This document shows, piece by piece, positions 9,701 to 17,513 of a stretch of DNA of 64,000 nt. Positions within the stretch are counted from its first letter, which is position 1. Every line of letters starts with the position of its first letter. Origin of the DNA: Setophaga petechia (lineage: Eukaryota > Chordata > Aves > Passeriformes > Parulidae); the NCBI GenBank assembly GCA_024362935.1, contig JANCRA010000179.1:62001-126000 (forward strand), read 5' to 3'. A model generated the notes under the pieces. The model did no database searches. It saw only the letters and a list, made by a program, of their open reading frames with translations, and was not told the origin of the DNA. The position numbers were made by a program, and so were the translations under genes.

Positions 9701-12700
9701 ATTCAAGTAGTGCAGATGTGTTTTCTGAACTCCTGGCTCTCTCTGAAGGCCCGTGGGTCACCTGCCCTGTCCTGGCAAGGGCACTCTGGCTGTTCGCTGC
9801 TGCCCCGTGTACTTCGAGCTGAGAGGAGCCTCTGCTGAAGGTATGGAGTGGGTTTGGAAGGGCAGGTGTGTGCTGAGGAAGGCAGGAGCCTCCCTGAAAT
9901 GGAAAATGTAAATTATTACAGTCTGAATTGTTATAATTTTGAAATTAAGGGGCTCTCAGGCAAAGATATGGCAGTAGGAATGACAGTTTTTTACTGGGAA
10001 AATTAAAAATACAAATGAAAGAGTACAAACAAACAAACCACTGAAAGTAAGAATGGGAGCTGTCCCCCTGTGTGCCAGGGTGGTGTCCCAGCCCCATGCC
10101 ATGGTGGCTCAGCCCTCCTGCAGTGCCAGCTGTGGTTCTGCTGCAGCAGGGATCCTGCACAAGGGGGGAGTTTTCCTCTGCAGCTCCAGGGCTGCTGCAG
10201 ATGGGCCTGGGCTCCCTCTGGCCATGCAGGGCAGCAGAAAGCTGCTCCTCTGGCAGTGCAGGGGGCAAAGGCTGCTGTGCTGGGCCAGGCTCAGCTTGGA
10301 TCCAGGTGGGAATGCTTGGCTCCTGCCCTGGGCACAGCATCTCCCCATGGGATGATGGAATTGGATCAGCCCTGCAGGGACACTCAGTGCCCATGGACAG
10401 CAGAGATCTCCTGGAGGGAGGATTGGCTGTGGGAGAGAGAAAGGAAAAACTGCCCCATGGACAGCAGAGAACTGCCCCAGCTCTGACAGATGGGAACAGA
10501 ACACACAATTCCATTTCCAGCCTAGAATATGGGAAACTTCAGGCAGTGGGAACTCCCAGCAAATCTGGGAAAAGATGGGGCTGGACATTATTTTATGCCC
10601 CAGCCTTTCAGCATTCCTCTAAGACAGTGCTGAGAATTTGTTTCCTGGCTCTGAGGCCCAGAGTTCACCTCAAGTCCCTCATGAGTTGCTTTGGTAGAGT
10701 GGATGAATGTTGTTCTGCAGGAACACTGTGAAATATTTTCCTTGAGCTGTTAACCATTTTGTGTTCAAAAGAAATAACCTGGTTCAGCACCAGAGGAGCA
10801 GTGCAGTGAAATAATTCCTGTTGGTCTCAGCTGCCCACATCACAGGGAGGTGGAACAGTTTGCCACAACCACTGGTGTTTATTCAAGGAAGCAGTGCTGG
10901 TGTTACTGGGCAGAGCAGGAATTCTGAGCTGGGACAGGATTATGTGAAGTTGCACAAGAATTTATTTTGTATTTATTTAATCCAGCTTTCTTGTGGGGTC
11001 CAGGAGTGTTTATATTTTAACAAGACTGACATAACTCAGGTGAAAAGGCAGAGCTTGGTTAAATTTGCAGTATTCCTTACAGGACTTACCTGTTTTATTT
11101 CCATCATAATTTTAAATCCATGGTGTTGCAAAGGAAGAGATGAGGGTCTGCAGTTGGTCTCTGTAGCTCCTCTAAAGGGAGACTTTAATATTAAAGTTCT
11201 TTATATAAATATGCTGAAAAATTCCAGCTGGAAAACAGAGGGAAAAATTTACAAAACAAACCAGCAGCAATCCAGAGGGAGAAAGGTGCCCTTTTGTTTT
11301 TCAGCTAAGAAAATAAAAAGTAAACTTCAGACCACAGATATGTTAAATTTTACATTTTGTGCAAGAGCTGTCTGCTCAGTGTTTAATGATGTAATTTTAT
11401 TTAAATTAATGGCTAAGTGCAGTCACTACTTGCAGTAAATACAAGAGAATTTCACTGTTCATTTCTTTGCAGATGAAATCAGCCCCAAGTCCCCCCCTGC
11501 CCTGTTCAGCCTCCCCTATCGGTTGGTGTTTGCTGTTGCCTCAGAAGATTCTGTGCTTTTCTATGACACTGAGCAGTCCTTCCCCTTTGGTTATGTCTCC
11601 AACATCCATTACCACACCCTGAGTGACATTTCATGGTAAGGAATTTATTCCTGAGGTTTATTGTGATGGGAAATGTCCTTTTTCCATGTCCACCCTGAGT
11701 CCTGCCTGGGGTTTGCATTTCATTTATGCCACACTCAGTGTCTGAGCAGCAATCCACCCCTGTTTGCTCTGTCAATTAGAGAATTATGGCTTTTAATCAA
11801 GCAAAATCTTGGCCTTTAATGGAAACAAATCAATCCCACCCAGGTCCAGTGATGGATCCTTCCTGGCCATTTCCTCCACGGACGGGTACTGCTCCTTCGT
11901 CACCTTCGAGGAGGATGAGCTGGGAGTGCCCCTGAAGGAAAAGCCCCAGATCCACGTCAGGACTGCTGGAGCAGCAGCAGCAGACAGGAAAGCCAAGAAG
12001 AGCCAATCCCACAAAGTGATTTCCCCAGGTTCCAGGCTGCCAGAGGGGACCCCTCCCTGCAAGGATCCCCCAGTGCCACCCCGGACCCCCAGCACTGCTG
12101 GGAAGGAGCTGCCTTCAACCCCTGTGGGCATCAAAACTACCCCAGTGCCCTCCCCTTCAACCCCTGTGGGCATCAAAGCCACCCCAGTGCCCTCCCCTTC
12201 AACCCCTGTGGGCATCAAAGCCACCCCAGTGCCCTCCCCTTCCACCCCTGTGGGCATCAAAGCCACCCCAGTGCCATCCCCTTCAACCCCTGTGGGCATC
12301 AAAGCCACCCCAGTGCCCTCTCCTTCCACCCCTGTGGGCATCAAAGCCACCCCAGTGCCATCCCCTTCAACCCCTGTGGGCATCAAAACTACCCCAGTGC
12401 CCTCTCCTTCCACCCCTGTGGGCATCAAAGCCACCCCAGTGCCCTCTCCTTCCACCCTTGTGGGCATCAAAACTACCCCAGTGCCCTCTCCTTCCACCCT
12501 TGTGGGCATCAAAACTACCCCAGTGCCCTCCCCTTGCACCCCTGTGGGCATCAAAGCCACCCCAGTGCCCTCCCCTTCAACCCCTGTGGGCATCAAAGCC
12601 ACCCCAGTGCCCTCCCCTTCAACCCCTGTGGGCATCAAAGCCAGCCCAGTGCCACCCTCAGAGGAGAGGAGGGGCAGCCAGGCTGGCACCCAGAGCAGCA

Positions 12701-14085
12701 GAGCCCCCCAGCCCAGGAGGGTCACCCTCACCACTCTGCAGCCCTGTTTCAAAGCACCCAGGTGAGATTTCTGGGGTTCTGTTTGCACCTTCCACTGGTC
12801 AGTTTGTGCTTGTGCTGCATTTCGAGGCTGAGCTTTGCACACACATCCCCAGCCCTGGCTCTCAGTGGAAGCTCTCTTGAGCCCCAACTCCCAAAACTCC
12901 CTTTGGAGTTTATTTTGTTGTGCTGCAAATGAGAGGTCAAAATGTCTCCTAAATGTGGAGCTTTGAGGTTTCTGCATAAATGTGAGGCAGCAAATTCACC
13001 TGAGCCTTCACAACAAAAGTTTTCTGTCCTGGCCAGGAGTTGGGCTTTGATCCCCTTGGATCCCTTCCAGCTCAGAATATTCTGTGATTCTGTCTTCAGG
13101 TCCAGTTTTGAGCACAAAAATGGTGCCTGAAGGCTTCAGCTGCCAGGAGCTGTTTAAACACCCTTCTGCAAGTCTAGCCAGGCCCTTGGTGTGGCCCTTA
13201 AAACATTGATTAGGTGACTTCCTAAAAGATCTCATTGTTTAGAAATTACCAATAACCCAGGTATTGATTGTACTGGGGCTCTGAGCACCCTGCTCCAGTG
13301 GGAGCAGGGCATTGGAAGTGGATAATGCTCCATTCAGCTTGTAAAAAGAAAGGAAAATGTGCAGTAAAATATATCTGAATTACCTTTGCAGTTAAATTAT
13401 TCTATATTAATTAAATCTTGTAGTGGAATACTCATGGAAATGATGTCTGTAAAGCACTTTTAATGTTTCTGCTCTTTTAAAGGAGAATAAATTTGATTTC
13501 CTTGAAGCCAGACACCCCAGGCTCTGCATATCCAGACCCAGCTCCCATCCCTCCTTCCTCAGAGCAGGAGCATGGTGAGTTTTTGTGGCTCTGAACACCA
13601 GCCCAGTCAGATTTTTCCATTCTAGATTTATATTGTAAAAAATCCTCACTCTGATTACAAATTCTGAAGCTTCTTCATTGTTTTGATGTGTGCTTTGAGA
13701 GCTGGAGGTTGTTTTGAGAGGTGCTTTGGGCAGTGTGAAATGTGTTCTCCCTGCTCTGGGGCAGCTGGTGGGGCTGTCCCTCCAGTTTCATAGCAGTGGA
13801 ACCAAGGATAAATTCCTGGCTGTGATGTTCTCCAGCTTTTAAAGACTTTTGTAGCTCCAGCTTATCCTTGCTGCAGGTGCTGGACACTCTCAGAGCAGGG
13901 TTGGGTGGTTTTGAAATCTGAATTTATTCATTTGAAATGATTTTTTTTGTCTGATTCTTCCAGAGAAGCCATTGCCATCTGATGAGAGCCTGCAAGGTCC
14001 CCCAGCCCCAAAACGTGCCAGGATTGAGGATTTGCCCCTTCCTGCTCCTGCTGGGGACCAAACCAGCTGTGAGTCCAACAAATAA
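587..14085 (+). CDS. CHAF1B: Chromatin assembly factor 1 subunit B (CAF-1 p60), 13 coding exons
   Basis: CHAF1B is the WD40 subunit of CAF-1, the nuclear chaperone that deposits H3-H4 on newly replicated or repaired DNA with p150 and RBBP4 and receives histones from ASF1. Coding exons: 587-712, 2152-2284, 2405-2522, 2933-3036, 3784-3880, 6455-6539, 7579-7672, 9584-9653, 9749-9840, 11473-11635, 11844-12761, 13483-13574, 13964-14085. All introns are GT-AG and all phases agree, giving 2214 nt and 737 residues. The N-terminus begins [21 protein letters not shown] seven-bladed propeller fills about residues 1-390. A disordered tail follows, with B-domain-like ASF1-binding motifs RRVTLTTLQ (652-660) and RRINLISLK (667-675) and a basic PKRAR near the end. 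The oddity is a 182-residue tandem repeat (452-633) absent from the human protein, which accounts for essentially all of the extra length over the roughly 559 residues in human. Start chosen: the first ATG of exon 2, matching the conserved N-terminus. Confidence 0.97.
751..871 (+). repeat. 25 bp minisatellite in CHAF1B intron 2
   Basis: About 4.5 direct copies of a 25 bp unit (AAAATAYYGGGATGGTTTCA followed by TTATC). The first three units are nearly identical and the last carries a one-base insertion. Confidence 0.85.
925..1225 (-). mobile_element. CR1 LINE 3' fragment
   Basis: Reads as the reverse complement of a CR1 3' end: TTTGGGTTGGAAGGGGAC, CCTGCCATGGCAGGGACACC, then the CACTCCCCCTTCCCAT segment that degrades near 1225. 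It lies in CHAF1B intron 2, antisense to the gene. Confidence 0.8.
1370..2108 (+). mobile_element. CR1 LINE fragment interrupted by an LTR-like element
   Basis: The left part, 1370-1430 (GAGGTGGGGTCAGGCTCTTC), and the right part, 1892-2108 (GGAAATGGCCTCAAATTGGA ... GAGGTCCCTTCCCACC), are consecutive pieces of the CR1 consensus in plus orientation, separated by the 461 bp element at 1431-1891. The right end stops about 43 bp before CHAF1B exon 3. Confidence 0.7.
1431..1891 (-). mobile_element. Solo-LTR-like element, copy 1 of 3 (461 bp)
   Basis: Same family as 19652-20111 and 45337-45796. The ends form a perfect 8 bp inverted repeat, TGATGCCT ... AGGCATCA, as expected of an LTR (5'-TG...CA-3'). 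Read on the minus strand, an AATAAA (in TTGAATAAATCC) lies near the 3' end followed by a short U5-like tail. No internal viral genes are present, so it would be a solo LTR. The retroviral class is not assigned and target duplications are unclear. Confidence 0.6.
2152..2284 (+). CDS. CHAF1B: CHAF1B exon 3 (residues 43-87)
   Basis: Begins [20 protein letters not shown] after acceptor CTCCCAAGCAG and ends at GGGGATG|GTGAGA in phase 1. It carries the second WD blade ([12 protein letters not shown] ... LASGGD). Confidence 0.95.
2405..2522 (+). CDS. CHAF1B: CHAF1B exon 4 (residues 87-126)
   Basis: Completes [12 protein letters not shown] and includes the acidic loop [12 protein letters not shown] that is characteristic of p60. 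It ends AG|GTAATT in phase 2. Confidence 0.95.
2933..3036 (+). CDS. CHAF1B: CHAF1B exon 5 (residues 126-161)
   Basis: WD blade [20 protein letters not shown] followed by [13 protein letters not shown]. Donor AAAG|GTAAAT, phase 1. Confidence 0.95.
3784..3880 (+). CDS. CHAF1B: CHAF1B exon 6 (residues 161-193)
   Basis: Encodes [20 protein letters not shown] and [12 protein letters not shown]. Acceptor GTAATTTCAG, donor GACAG|GTGAGC, phase 2. The long following intron holds the 305-325 bp tandem repeat and nested CR1s. Confidence 0.95.
3935..5165 (+). repeat. Four-unit tandem repeat of about 305-325 bp in CHAF1B intron 6
   Basis: Units start near 3935, 4240, 4566 and 4890, each at the recurring AAAAGGAAGCATGCCAGATA. 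Every unit then repeats ATGATATTTTAGTTAATTTT, CAGTCTCTCTTAGCAGCAAA and GAGTGCTGCAGGGTTGTGTT. Units 2 and 3 share an extra palindromic TCTTCCTTTAGGAAGACTTG that is missing or reduced in units 1 and 4. Units 2-4 are closer to each other than to unit 1, pointing to stepwise local duplication. Each unit ends in a CR1-like GGATGGAGCAGCCTGGGACA. Confidence 0.9.
5166..5240 (+). mobile_element. CR1 LINE 3' terminus
   Basis: CR1 3' tail signature AATCTTTAAGGTCCCTTCCA followed by GCCCAGAGCATTCCATGATG, sense orientation in intron 6. Confidence 0.65.
5678..6067 (-). mobile_element. CR1 LINE 3' fragment nested in another CR1
   Basis: Antisense CR1: GGGTTGGAAGAGATCTCCAA, CACATCCAGGCTTTGTTAAA, AGCCATTCCAGAACTTTCTC, ending at CTCACAGGGTTTG. 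It is nearly identical to 36727-37070 (minus) and to part of 20575-21385 (plus), so this is a young subfamily. Confidence 0.8.
6071..6207 (+). repeat. 21 bp minisatellite born from CR1 sequence
   Basis: About 6.5 copies of a 21 bp unit (GGACAGGACCCAGGGATGCA plus G). The homologous CR1 at 31595-31625 contains this segment (GGGATGCAGGGACAGCACTC) only once, so expansion happened in this copy. Confidence 0.85.
6455..6539 (+). CDS. CHAF1B: CHAF1B exon 7 (residues 193-221)
   Basis: Encodes [20 protein letters not shown] and SGSGAEGE. Acceptor CTCCCACGCAG, donor GAGAG|GTACCT, phase 0. Confidence 0.95.
6651..6735 (-). mobile_element. CR1 LINE 3' terminus
   Basis: Short antisense CR1 end: TAGAATCAGCAAGGTTGGAA then GAGACCTTCATGCTCATGCA. 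Diverged. Confidence 0.6.
6853..6985 (+). repeat. AT-rich 27-28 bp minisatellite in intron 7
   Basis: About five imperfect copies of a unit built on AGTTAATAGTAATAATATTT. Confidence 0.75.
7579..7672 (+). CDS. CHAF1B: CHAF1B exon 8 (residues 222-253)
   Basis: Encodes [20 protein letters not shown] and [11 protein letters not shown], a highly conserved p60 segment. Acceptor TGTGTTGCAG, donor CCAG|GTCTGG, phase 1. Confidence 0.95.
7850..8439 (-). mobile_element. LTR-like insertion (590 bp) with 6 bp target duplication
   Basis: It sits between two copies of CCAAGG (7844-7849 and 8440-8445) where intact CR1 copies have one, so it is a clean insertion. Read on the minus strand, an AATAAA (in GAAATAATAAACACC) lies about 90 bp from the 3' end, as in an LTR. 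The GGCTGGAAGCAAGATGGAGG segment resembles one in the LTR-like region at 52.55 kb. The ends are not an obvious TG...CA pair, so the LTR call is provisional. Confidence 0.55.
8650..8995 (-). repeat. 30/31 bp minisatellite (CR1-VNTR), 11 units
   Basis: Tandem copies of the 30 bp GGAGAATCCCTGAGGAGCTG + GGAAGGGGCT, with a 31 bp variant (GAGGGAGC). Same unit and same CR1 position as at 25690, 44560, 55340 and 58550. Confidence 0.92.
8996..9583. other. Unique intron 8 sequence
   Basis: AT-rich single-copy sequence up to the exon 9 acceptor. I see no repeat, RNA or coding signal here. Confidence 0.5.
9584..9653 (+). CDS. CHAF1B: CHAF1B exon 9 (residues 253-276)
   Basis: Encodes [20 protein letters not shown] then NLKR. 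Acceptor TTTATTTTTGCAG, donor AAAAG|GTAGGG, phase 2. Confidence 0.95.
9749..9840 (+). CDS. CHAF1B: CHAF1B exon 10 (residues 276-307)
   Basis: Encodes [20 protein letters not shown] and [10 protein letters not shown], a WD blade strand. Acceptor CTCTCTGAAG, donor GAAG|GTATGG, phase 1. Confidence 0.95.
9841..11472. other. CHAF1B intron 10
   Basis: 10030-10500 is GC-rich and has the look of an interspersed repeat, with CCATGGACAGCAGAGA occurring twice (about 10392 and 10456), possibly LTR-derived. I cannot assign a family. The remainder is AT-rich unique sequence. Confidence 0.35.
11473..11635 (+). CDS. CHAF1B: CHAF1B exon 11 (residues 307-361)
   Basis: Contains [20 protein letters not shown] and [20 protein letters not shown], a near-invariant p60 WD blade. 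Donor CATG|GTAAGG, phase 2. Confidence 0.95.
11844..12761 (+). CDS. CHAF1B: CHAF1B exon 12 with coding minisatellite (residues 361-667)
   Basis: A 918 bp exon. It finishes the propeller ([33 protein letters not shown]), then runs through a disordered basic/proline-rich tract, 13 copies of a 14-residue repeat (12115-12660), a short EERRGSQ linker, and the first B-domain-like motif RRVTLTTLQ (codons from 12715). Donor CCCAG|GTGAGA, phase 2. The reading frame is open throughout and the array length (546 bp) is a multiple of three. Confidence 0.95.
12115..12660 (+). repeat. CHAF1B: 42 bp coding minisatellite, 13 units, in CHAF1B exon 12
   Basis: Thirteen head-to-tail 42 bp units encode STPVGIK(A/T)TPVPSP. 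Variants are STL (units 9, 10), CTP (unit 11), KTT (units 1, 7, 9, 10) and a final KAS unit running into PVPPSEE. Synonymous variants are also mixed among units (CCCTCC/CCATCC/CCCTCT), so the array has had time to diversify and re-shuffle. Each unit offers three minimal proline-directed Ser/Thr-Pro sites. Confidence 0.97.
13030..13105 (+). mobile_element. CR1 LINE 3' terminus
   Basis: CR1 3' end GGATCCCTTCCAGCTCAGAA followed by the terminal octamer-type repeat TATTCTGTGATTCTGT, sense orientation in intron 12. Confidence 0.7.
13483..13574 (+). CDS. CHAF1B: CHAF1B exon 13 (residues 667-698)
   Basis: Completes the second B-domain-like motif across the splice (AG|GAGA gives RRINLISLK), then [20 protein letters not shown]. 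Donor CATG|GTGAGT, phase 1. Confidence 0.93.
13964..14085 (+). CDS. CHAF1B: CHAF1B exon 14, C-terminus and stop (residues 698-737)
   Basis: Encodes [20 protein letters not shown] then [20 protein letters not shown] and TAA at 14083-14085. The PKRAR stretch resembles the conserved KRPRL of other p60 tails and may serve nuclear import. Acceptor GATTCTTCCAG. Confidence 0.93.
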
Positions 14086-14086
14086 A
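14081..14086 (+). terminator. CHAF1B: Candidate CHAF1B poly(A) signal overlapping the stop codon
   Basis: The last codons read AAC AAA TAA A, so an AATAAA hexamer (14081-14086) overlaps the stop. Use of it would give a 3' UTR of only about 10-30 nt. A T-rich stretch follows at about 14140. A further AATAAA lies at 15190. Which is used cannot be seen from sequence. Confidence 0.4.
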
Positions 14087-14369
14087 GGCTGAGCACTCCC
14101 CTCCCAGCCTGAACTCAAAGCAGCCATGTCTGAATTCATTTCTTTTTGCAAAAATTCAATCCTCAATCCCCAGTCCAAGTTCCCTGGGCAGGTTTGGTGT
14201 AGAAACATCAACAGTTCTGTGAAGAAACTGCCAGTAGAAGAAGCAAGTTTCTGGAATGTTCTGCAGCAGGAGAAATAGTTGGGAAGTGACTTCAAGAATA
14301 AGGAAATCAGGGAAATCTGGGGATTAAAAATCCATCCAGTAAAGTGTGAGTCCCCATCAGAGTCCCTAA

Positions 14370-14948
14370 ATCATGTTTAGAAAGCATTATGCATTCTAAA
14401 TGTTCTATATCATGATGTTCTATATCAATCATAAATGTTTAGAAAGCATTATGTATTCTAAATGTTCTATGTCATAATGTTCTATATCATAAATATTCAA
14501 TATCATAAATGTTTAGAAAGCATTATGCTTTCTAAATGTTCTATGTCATAATGTTCTATATCATAAATGTTCTATATCATAAATGTTTAGAAAGCATTAT
14601 GCATTCTAAATGTTCTGTATCATAATGTTGTATATCATAATGTTCTATATCAATCATAAATGTTTAGAAAGCATTATGCATTCTAAATGTTCTATACCAT
14701 AATGTTCTATATCATAAATGTTCTATATCATAAATGTTAATATTCTATACCATAATATAGAACATTATGGTATAGAATATTTAGAAAGCATTATGCATTA
14801 TAAATATTCTATACCATAATGTTCTATATCATAATGTTCTATATCATAAATGTTTAGAAAGCATTATGCATTCTAAATGTTCTATATCATAATGTTCTAT
14901 GTCATAAATGTTCTATATCATAAATGTTATAGAGCATTATGCCTTCCA
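14370..14948 (+). repeat. AT-rich tandem array (TTCTATATCATAAATG type)
   Basis: Higher-order array of short motifs ATGTTCTATATCATAA and GTTTAGAAAGCATTATGCAT repeating about eight times with variable spacing, about 0.3 kb beyond the CHAF1B stop. It contains one inverted segment (14739-14781). Confidence 0.9.
14739..14781. repeat. Perfect 18 bp inverted repeat inside the array
   Basis: AATATTCTATACCATAAT at 14739-14756 and its exact reverse complement at 14764-14781 flank a 7 bp loop. Surrounding array units run in one direction, so this is a local flip that makes a hairpin. Confidence 0.9.
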
Positions 14949-15645
14949 GTAACTGCCTGGCAGAAAGAATTCATTCATCAGACTTTATGTGCTTCAAGAG
15001 CTAAAGCAGGAGGAAATGGTGTCACTGCAGCCTTTTGGGTTATTTCTGGGTAAAATGATGCTCCCCTGTAGCTGTGGGGTGCACTCTGAGCTCAGCACAA
15101 AGCTCAGGGCTGGGATGAGGAGGCAGGAATGGGAAAAATTGAGCTGCAAGGAACAAGAAAGCAAAAGGAAGAAATCCTCTGAAGAGGAGAATAAACAGCA
15201 GAAAGTTCTTCTTGTTTGATTTCTGGACTTCAAAAAGAAACACAGCTGTGAGATTTTGCTGAGGCAGCAGGATTTGAGTGTGTACATTGAATTTTCCCTT
15301 TTTCCCCAACTCCCTTGGCCAATAAAACACAATCCAGTGGATGGGAAACTGCTACACCTAAAATTTCTTTTTAGCATTTATTACTTCATAAAAGCAGAAA
15401 TAAAAATGTTCCAGAAATGACTCAGAAAAGTCTCACAGGGAGGAAATATTAACAAACACCTCTGTCAGTCCTTCAGGCAAATGAATCTTGCCTCCAATTA
15501 AAATTCAACAATTAATGAGCAAAAAGTTGTAGGAAACTTGGTGGGATCTTTGTTTTGTCACTGTGATGAGGGTGGATCTTCATTAGACTTAATTAAAGCT
15601 GGGTTTGCTTCTAGTGAGGAATTACAAAGAGATCATTCTTTCATT
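14949..15645. other. Unique spacer between tandem arrays
   Basis: Single-copy sequence with no convincing exon. AATAAA occurs at 15190-15195, which could serve as a distal CHAF1B poly(A) signal. Confidence 0.4.
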
Positions 15646-17077
15646 TCTTGGGTTTCAAATAGAATTTGCAATTTTTCAGGTGGGTTTCAAATAGAATTTG
15701 CAATTTTTTAGATTGATTTCATGTGGATTTTCTAATTTTTCAAATAGAATTTGCAGGTTTTTGGATGGGTTGTAAAGAGAATTTACAGTTTTTTGGATGA
15801 GTTTCAAATAGAATTTGCAATTTTTTAGATGGGTTTTAAGTGGATTTTACAATTTTTCAGATGGCTTTCATTTCAAATGGAATTTGCAATTTTTTAGATT
15901 GATTTCAAGTGGATTTTCTAATTTTTCAGGTGGGTTTCAAATAGAATTTGCAGTTTTTTGGATGGGTTTCAAGTGGATTTTGTAAATTTTTCAGATGGGT
16001 TTCATTTTAAATAGAATTTGCACTTTTTAAATGGGTTTCAAGTGGAATTTGCAATTTTTCAGGTGGGTTTCAAATAGAATTTGCAGTTTTTTGGATGGGT
16101 TGTAAAGAGAATTTACAATTTTTGGGATGAGTTTCAAAAAGAATTTGTAATTTTTCAGGTGGGTTTCAAATAGAATTTACATTTTTTAACCTGGGTTTTA
16201 AATAGAATGTGCCATTTTTCAGATGGGTTTAATTTCAAATAGAATTTGCAATTTTTTAGATTGCTTTCAAGTGGATTTTCTAATTTTTCAAATAGAATGT
16301 GCAATTTTTAGATGGGTTTCAAGTGGATTTTCTAATTTTTCAGGTGGGTTTCAAATAGAATTTGCAGGTTTTTGGATGGGTTTCATAGAAAACTTAGAAT
16401 TTTTTTGGATGAGTTTCAAATAGAATTTGCAATTTTTCAGATGGGTTTCTAGTGGATTTTATAATTTTTCAGGAGGGTTTCAAATAAAATTTACATTTTT
16501 TAACCTGGGTTTAAAATAGAATGTGCACTTTTTAGATGGGTTTCAAGTGGAATTTGCAATTTTTCAGATGGGTTTAATTTCAAATAGAATTTGCAATTTT
16601 TCAGATGGGTTTCAAGTGGATTTTCTAATTTTTCAGGTGGGTTTCAAATAGAATTTGCAGTTTTTTGGATGGGTTGTAAAGAGAATTTACAATTTTTGGG
16701 ATGAATTTCAAATAGAATTTGTAATTTTTCAGATGGGTTTTAAATAGAATTTGCAGTTTTTCAGGTGGGTTTCAAATAGAATTTACATTTTTTAACCCGG
16801 GTTTAAAATAGAATGTGCAATTTTCAGATGGGTTTAACTTTAAATAGAATTTGCAATTTTTTAGATTGCTTTCAAGTGGATTTTCTAATTTTTCAAATAG
16901 AATTTGCAATTTTTAGATGGCTTCCAAATAGAATTTGCCATTTTTTTAGATAGGTCTCAAATACAATTTGCAATTTTTAGATGGCTTTCAAGTGGATTTA
17001 GAAATTTTTCAAACGGGTCTCAAATGGAATTTGCAAATTTTTTAGATAGGGCTTAAATGGAATTTGCAATTTTTTAG
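15646..17077 (+). repeat. Degenerate tandem array, unit about 33 bp, T/A-rich
   Basis: About 40 imperfect copies built from ATTTTTCAGATGGGTTTCAA then ATAGAATTTGCA, with variants (GGATTTTCTAATTTTTCA, AACCTGGGTTT). Higher-order blocks recur (15.9, 16.3 and 16.6 kb), implying segmental reduplication of sub-arrays. Confidence 0.92.
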
Positions 17078-17480
17078 ATAATATAATATAATATAATATA
17101 ATATAATATAATATAATATTATATTATATTATATTATATTATATTATATTATATTATATTGCATTATATTATATTATATTTATATTTATATTATATGATA
17201 TATATCATATATCATATAATATGCAAAATATAATATAACATGATATAATATAATATAGTATCACATAATTATAAATAAAACTTACAAATATATCAAATAT
17301 ATTTATAGTATAAGCTTATATAATATAACTTATAAAATAAAATTTATAATATAAATAAAAATAGATAAATTAATAGAAATAAATAATACATTAAATATAA
17401 AAGTAATGTATAAATATAAATAAATTATATATGAACATAAAAGGAATATAAATATAAATATTATATAAAATATAAAGACC
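17078..17480. repeat. AT-only block with a perfect 80 bp palindrome
   Basis: (ATAAT)x8 at 17078-17117 is followed directly by (ATTAT)x8 at 17118-17157, giving 40 bp arms with no spacer. A second, imperfect palindrome follows at about 17190-17220 (ATTATATGATATA / TATCATATAAT). Almost no G or C occurs until 17480. Confidence 0.92.
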
Positions 17481-17513
17481 ATCAAATTCATTTTAAAAAA
17501 AGACTTTAAAAAA

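Noticed and set aside
11793..12977. 394-codon minus-strand open frame
   Set aside because: Antisense shadow of CHAF1B exon 12; the repeat [14 protein letters not shown] is the reverse reading of the coding minisatellite.
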